Positions 5,531 to 9,108 of a stretch of DNA of 9,108 nucleotides are shown here, piece by piece. The DNA comes from Candidatus Aquicultor primus. Its GTDB lineage: Bacteria; Actinomycetota; Aquicultoria; Aquicultorales; Aquicultoraceae. Location of the stretch: the NCBI GenBank assembly GCA_001767575.1, contig MELI01000050.1, positions 9,528 to 18,635 of the forward strand, written 5' to 3'. Position 1 is the stretch's first letter. Every line of letters starts with the position of its first letter. The notes below the pieces were generated by a model that saw only the letters and a list, made by a program, of their open reading frames with translations, was not told the DNA's origin and did no database searches. The translations under genes and the position numbers were made by a program.

Positions 5531-5545
5531 TTGCGGCGGCCGCAA
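5531..5545 (-). other. Small GC-rich hairpin between pyrD and pyrF
   Basis: TTGCGG-CCG-CCGCAA can fold into a 6-bp stem with a 3-nt loop, 9 nt after the pyrD stop. No T-tract follows, so it is unlikely to terminate transcription. It might affect message stability between pyrD and pyrF. The rest of the 131-nt gap shows only the pyrF ribosome site. Confidence 0.3.
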
Positions 5546-5554
5546 GACCTGCCG

Positions 5555-6469
5555 CTATGTTTTGACTTTTCCGATTATCTGGCTAATATCGGTAAAACCT
5601 TTTTCGACGAGATACGCTTCGAGTCCGCTAATGATATCGGTCATGGTTTGAGGATTTATGAAGTTTGCGGTACCTACCGCCACCGCCGTCGCCCCCGCCA
5701 GGAAGAATTCCACAGCGTCGAGCGCGTTCGAGATGCCTCCGATACCGATAATCGGTATCTTGACACTCTGCGCGACCTCCCAGACCATGCGAACCGCAAT
5801 CGGCTTTATCGCCGGCCCGCTGAGTCCGCCGGTAATATTGCCGAGATTGGGCTTGAAGGTATTGGTATCGATGGACATGCCGACCATTGTGTTTATTAGT
5901 GAGATGGCATCGGCACCCGCGCTGGTGACCGCCCGCGCAATCTTGGAAATGTTGTAAACGTTTGGCGTCAACTTAACGATTAGGGGAAGCTGTGTGTTAT
6001 ATCTGGCGGCTGCAGTGACTTGCTCCGCCAGCTTCGATGAAGCACCAAACGCGATTCCACCCGCCTTTATGTTCGGACAGGAGATATTCAGCTCGATGCC
6101 GCTTACGCCCTCGACGCGGTCGATCTCTCTGCAAAGCTGCGCGTACTCCTCCAAGCTGTTTCCCGCGATATTGATGATGATGGGAACGTCAAACTCCTTC
6201 ATAAAGGGGAGATCATGCTTAAAGAAGTGGTCTATTCCCTCGTTTTGCAGGCCAATCGAGTTGAGCATGCCCGATGAGACCTCACAGAGCCGTGGCGGGA
6301 TGTTCCCGTCCCGCGGCTTTAATGTAACGGTCTTGGCGACTAATGCACCGAGCCGGTTGATATCCATGAGTTCGCTATACTCGCGCCCCGCTCCAAACGT
6401 GCCGGAAGCCGGCATCACCGGGTTTTTCATTTTTATTCCTGAAAGATTAACGCTTAAGTTTACGCTCAT
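5555..6469 (-). CDS. pyrD: Dihydroorotate dehydrogenase, class 1B catalytic subunit
   Basis: PyrD oxidises dihydroorotate to orotate on FMN. In class 1B, electrons pass through the PyrK subunit to NAD+. The protein has 304 residues, typical of class 1 soluble enzymes, without the N-terminal membrane extension of class 2. Motifs: PVMPASGTFGAG (17-28), AKTVTLKPRDGN (45-56), LNSIGLQNEG (69-78), the active-site ELNISCPN with Cys131 as base (class 1; class 2 uses Ser), LINTMVGM (191-198) and the FMN phosphate site IGIGGISNALDAVEFFLAGA (241-260). The start is ATG 6469, with TGGAG about 8 nt upstream; an upstream in-frame ATG at 6496 lacks this and adds nine unconserved residues. It follows pyrK by 52 nt, as expected for a PyrK-PyrD pair. 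Confidence 0.96.
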   Translation of the reverse strand: MSVNLSVNLSGIKMKNPVMPASGTFGAGREYSELMDINRLGALVAKTVTLKPRDGNIPPRLCEVSSGMLNSIGLQNEGIDHFFKHDLPFMKEFDVPIIINIAGNSLEEYAQLCREIDRVEGVSGIELNISCPNIKAGGIAFGASSKLAEQVTAAARYNTQLPLIVKLTPNVYNISKIARAVTSAGADAISLINTMVGMSIDTNTFKPNLGNITGGLSGPAIKPIAVRMVWEVAQSVKIPIIGIGGISNALDAVEFFLAGATAVAVGTANFINPQTMTDIISGLEAYLVEKGFTDISQIIGKVKT

Positions 6470-6521
6470 ACATTGTCTCCATTGCGAAGAAATCACCGTT
6501 ACTCGACCCGCATTGCCTGCC

Positions 6522-7370
6522 TTACCCGGCCGAATCCGTATCAGAGAGCGCTTGGTTATCGCAACCGCACCCGTTAGCTAGTCCTTTTTCATAGTCTTCC
6601 GCGCCCCAAAGAATGTCGCGGGTATTGAAGACCGGGCCATCTTTACATGCCATCTTATAACCCTGTTTGGTGACACAAGCGCACCCCAAGCAGACGCCGA
6701 TACCACATGCCATCTTCGTCTCAAGAGACACCTGGCACTCGATACCGAATTCATCCGCAGTCTCCGATATTTTCTTGAGCATGCCGACAGGCCCGCATGC
6801 ATAGATAATTTCAGGACGAATATTATGTACCGTGCGGTTTAATAGGTCGACGACGGTTCCCTCGTGACCGAAACTCCCGTCTTCCGTGGCCGCATAGGTC
6901 TTCTTGCCCAGCCGTTTAAAATCAATATAGCGCAACATTTGCGTCTTAGTCTTATAGCCGAGCATTGGATAGAAGAGCACTTGCCTCTCAACGAGTTCTT
7001 CGGCTAGAAAGAGCAACGGAGCGGTGCCAAGGCCACCGGCTATAAGCAGCGCCGACCGAATATCCTCGGAATATTTGAAACCTGTTCCAAGCGGGCCGAT
7101 GATATCGAGCGTGTCATGTATCTTGACCCTTGAGAGCGCTTCGGTTCCCTTACCCATCACCTGGAAGAGAATTTCGAACGCGCGCCCCGGAACTACGCGA
7201 TGGATACTGAAAGGCCTGCGAAGCATGAAACCGTCATCGGTCGGGCAAAGCACGTGGACGAACTGTCCCGGCCGAGCATTCCGTGAAATCTCGGGCGAGA
7301 CAAGTATCAGGTTAAATACACCCGGCATTACCTCTTCTTTTCCGATGATGTCCGCTTTGATTTGAAGCAT
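6522..7370 (-). CDS. pyrK: Dihydroorotate dehydrogenase electron transfer subunit (FAD, 2Fe-2S)
   Basis: PyrK carries electrons from PyrD's FMN through a 2Fe-2S cluster and FAD to NAD+. An FAD-binding beta-barrel (about 1-98) contains RRPFSI (51-56) and GPLGTGF (92-98). The NAD-binding region (about 103-210) has LIAGGLGTAPL (109-119) and YACGPVGM (190-197). The C-terminal cluster motif is C222-x4-C227-x2-C230-x11-C242 within MACGIGVCLGCACV and MACKDGPVF; Cys232 is extra. At 282 residues it is some 20 longer than the usual 255-262. The excess is a tail after about 264 with NGCGC and an acidic Ser/Asp end. The start ATG (7368-7370) has only a weak ribosome site (GTGGAAC), 63 nt after carB. The PyrD class 1B partner next door confirms the role. 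Confidence 0.95.
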   Translation of the reverse strand: MLQIKADIIGKEEVMPGVFNLILVSPEISRNARPGQFVHVLCPTDDGFMLRRPFSIHRVVPGRAFEILFQVMGKGTEALSRVKIHDTLDIIGPLGTGFKYSEDIRSALLIAGGLGTAPLLFLAEELVERQVLFYPMLGYKTKTQMLRYIDFKRLGKKTYAATEDGSFGHEGTVVDLLNRTVHNIRPEIIYACGPVGMLKKISETADEFGIECQVSLETKMACGIGVCLGCACVTKQGYKMACKDGPVFNTRDILWGAEDYEKGLANGCGCDNQALSDTDSAG

Positions 7371-7433
7371 GTTCTAGTTCCACTAACTCCGATAATGATG
7401 TAAGAAAGCCTCGATAAAGGAAAATATATTATG

Positions 7434-9108
7434 TTACTCGCCGGTCGACTCAGCCTTAGCGATCGTCGCTTGGCTGCCGGGAGCTAAATCCTTATGGTAG
7501 TCCTGGATAGCCTTGACGTCCAGCTCACCGCTGATAAGCGCCTCGATGCCCTGCACGACCGCCGAAGCCGCCGCCAGGGTCGTTATGCACGGAATACCGT
7601 ATACCGCCGCATTAGTCCTTATCTCGTATCCGTCCTTGCGCGTGCCTTTGCCCCAGGGTGTATTTATGACTAAATCGACCGTGCGGTTCTTGATAAGGTC
7701 GACGACATTGGGTCTCCCCTCTTGAACCTTCTTTGCCGTTTCGGCGCTAATGCCGTTTCGGCTCAACATGGTCGCGGTCCCCTTGGTCGCATATATCTTA
7801 AAGCCCATGTCATGGAGCTTTTTAGCCAGGAATATAATCGAGCGTTTGTCGCTGTTTCGCACACTGATGAAGACGCTTCCCGCCTTAGGCAGGTTCAAAC
7901 CGGCGCTCAGCTGCGCCTTGGCAAATGCTATCCCGAATGATTTATCGATGCCCATGACCTCACCGGTCGACTTCATCTCCGGACCGAGAACCGTGTCGAC
8001 TTCCGGGAATCTGCCGAACGGTAGGACTGCCTCTTTGATCGACACGTGCTCGATTGGCGCTATCTCCAGATAACCCAGCTCACGCAGGGTTTTGCCGGCC
8101 ATTACTTTCGCGGCTATCTTGGCGAGCGGCACTCCGATAGATTTGCTTACAAAAGGCACTGTTCGCGAAGCACGCGGATTTACCTCGAGGACATAGACGG
8201 TCTCGCCTTGAACCGCATACTGTATATTAAGAAGCCCCCGCACGCGTAGTTCTTTCGCCAACAGCACGGTGTATTCCTTTATTTGGCCCAGTATCTCCTC
8301 ACCCAGAGTATAAGGCGGTATGACGCAAGCGCTGTCTCCTGAATGTACCCCCGCCTCCTCGATGTGCTCCATGATGCCGCCGATTAAGACGTCTTCGCCG
8401 TCGCAGAGGGCATCGACATCTACCTCAATGGCGCCTTCCAAAAACTTGTCGATAAGGACAGGGTGGTCGGGAGAGGCTTTAACCGCTTTCTCGACAAATG
8501 CCTCGAGACTATCCTCGGAGTAGACGATTTCCATCGCGCGCCCGCCCAGCACGTAAGACGGCCGCACCAGCACTGGAAAGCCGATTTGCCGAGCTACATC
8601 GAGCGCTTCCGAGTAAGAGGTAGCCGTCCCGTTTGGCGGCTGATTGATATTGAGCCTTCGTAAAAGTACGTCGAAGCGCTTGCGGTCCTCGGCAAGGTCG
8701 ATACTGTCGGGCGATGTCCCTATAATAGGGACGCCCGCCGCTCCGAGCGCGGCCGCCAGTTTCAAAGGAGTCTGCCCTCCGAACTGGACTATGACGCCTT
8801 GCGGCTTCTCTTTTTCCACGATGTTCATGACATCTTCGTAGGTAAGCGGTTCGAAGTAGAGCCGGTCGGAGGTGTCGTAGTCGGTAGAGACAGTCTCGGG
8901 GTTACAGTTGACCATGATGGTCTCGAAACCCTCTTCTTTGAGCGCGAATGCGGCATGGACGCAACAATAATCGAACTCGATTCCCTGCCCGATTCGGTTG
9001 GGACCGCTTCCCAAAATCATTATTTTAGGTCTATCCGATTCGCGAACCTCGCACTCGCTCTCATAAGTAGAGTAATAGTATGGCGTATATGCCTCGAACT
9101 CGGCGCCG
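7434..9108 (-). CDS. carB: Carbamoyl phosphate synthase large subunit, C-terminal half (runs off the window)
   Basis: CarB uses ammonia delivered from CarA, bicarbonate and two ATP to make carbamoyl phosphate for pyrimidines and arginine. The window holds the last 557 codons of an expected roughly 1070. The frame runs unbroken to the right edge, so ATG 9020 is internal. It opens in the linker before the second half ([18 protein letters not shown]), followed by [17 protein letters not shown] and [20 protein letters not shown]. The second ATP-grasp domain, which phosphorylates carbamate, shows [15 protein letters not shown] and [16 protein letters not shown]. The last part is the MGS-like allosteric domain ([43 protein letters not shown]), which in this family senses nucleotides such as UMP. 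No terminator lies in the 63 nt before pyrK, so the genes are probably co-transcribed. Confidence 0.97.
   Translation of the reverse strand, partial: GAEFEAYTPYYYSTYESECEVRESDRPKIMILGSGPNRIGQGIEFDYCCVHAAFALKEEGFETIMVNCNPETVSTDYDTSDRLYFEPLTYEDVMNIVEKEKPQGVIVQFGGQTPLKLAAALGAAGVPIIGTSPDSIDLAEDRKRFDVLLRRLNINQPPNGTATSYSEALDVARQIGFPVLVRPSYVLGGRAMEIVYSEDSLEAFVEKAVKASPDHPVLIDKFLEGAIEVDVDALCDGEDVLIGGIMEHIEEAGVHSGDSACVIPPYTLGEEILGQIKEYTVLLAKELRVRGLLNIQYAVQGETVYVLEVNPRASRTVPFVSKSIGVPLAKIAAKVMAGKTLRELGYLEIAPIEHVSIKEAVLPFGRFPEVDTVLGPEMKSTGEVMGIDKSFGIAFAKAQLSAGLNLPKAGSVFISVRNSDKRSIIFLAKKLHDMGFKIYATKGTATMLSRNGISAETAKKVQEGRPNVVDLIKNRTVDLVINTPWGKGTRKDGYEIRTNAAVYGIPCITTLAAASAVVQGIEALISGELDVKAIQDYHKDLAPGSQATIAKAESTGE

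Noticed and set aside
5994..6581. A 195-codon plus-strand frame
   Set aside because: It is antisense to pyrD and the end of pyrK; it is a shadow frame with no recognisable motif.
7371..7433. Possible terminator or promoter between carB and pyrK
   Set aside because: The region is A/T-rich but has no stem with a T-tract and no paired -35/-10 elements.
9018..9020. ATG as the start of carB
   Set aside because: The frame continues unbroken to the window edge with conserved CarB sequence ([12 protein letters not shown]) before this ATG.

Overview
The window is a conserved bacterial core cluster. All of its recognisable genes lie on the minus strand. Read 5' to 3' on that strand, the order is carB (3' half) - pyrK - pyrD - pyrF - [588-nt gap] - mihF - gmk - rpoZ - [an unrecognised gene on the opposite strand] - coaBC - [SAM-I riboswitch] - metK (5' part). 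The mihF-gmk-rpoZ-coaBC-metK order behind the pyrimidine genes matches the actinobacterial arrangement known from Mycobacterium. MihF itself is an actinobacterial-type integration host factor. The moderate base composition, the Firmicutes-like PyrK/PyrD class 1B pair and the SAM-I riboswitch with an intrinsic terminator suggest an early-branching, possibly anaerobic actinobacterial lineage rather than a high-GC actinomycete. That placement is inference.

Right part (about 4689-9108): end of a de novo pyrimidine operon. CarB makes carbamoyl phosphate, PyrK and PyrD together oxidise dihydroorotate using NAD+, and PyrF decarboxylates OMP to UMP. Spacers of 52 to 131 nt without strong terminators suggest one transcript. 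The start of the operon lies outside the window.

Middle (4101-4688): a long gap with no convincing gene. It holds a good sigma-70-like promoter (TTGACA-17-CATACT) with an 8-bp inverted repeat over its -10 element, a hairpin just downstream, a weaker second promoter, a doubtful 63-codon ORF and a bulged hairpin in the mihF leader. Next come mihF, gmk and rpoZ, packed within a few bases of each other (nucleoid protein, GMP kinase, RNA polymerase omega).

Left part (1-3200): the 240-residue unknown gene at 2237-2959 runs against everything else and overlaps the 3' end of rpoZ by 8 nt. coaBC (coenzyme A synthesis) has its own extended -10 promoter (TGGTATAAT), and its leader contains a 19-bp palindrome. 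metK (S-adenosylmethionine synthetase) lies behind a well-preserved SAM-I aptamer and terminator, so it should be shut off by its own product.

I see no CRISPR array, insertion sequence, tRNA, rRNA or phage element. The best candidates for something undescribed are the orphan plus-strand gene and the promoter/operator-like region between pyrF and mihF.
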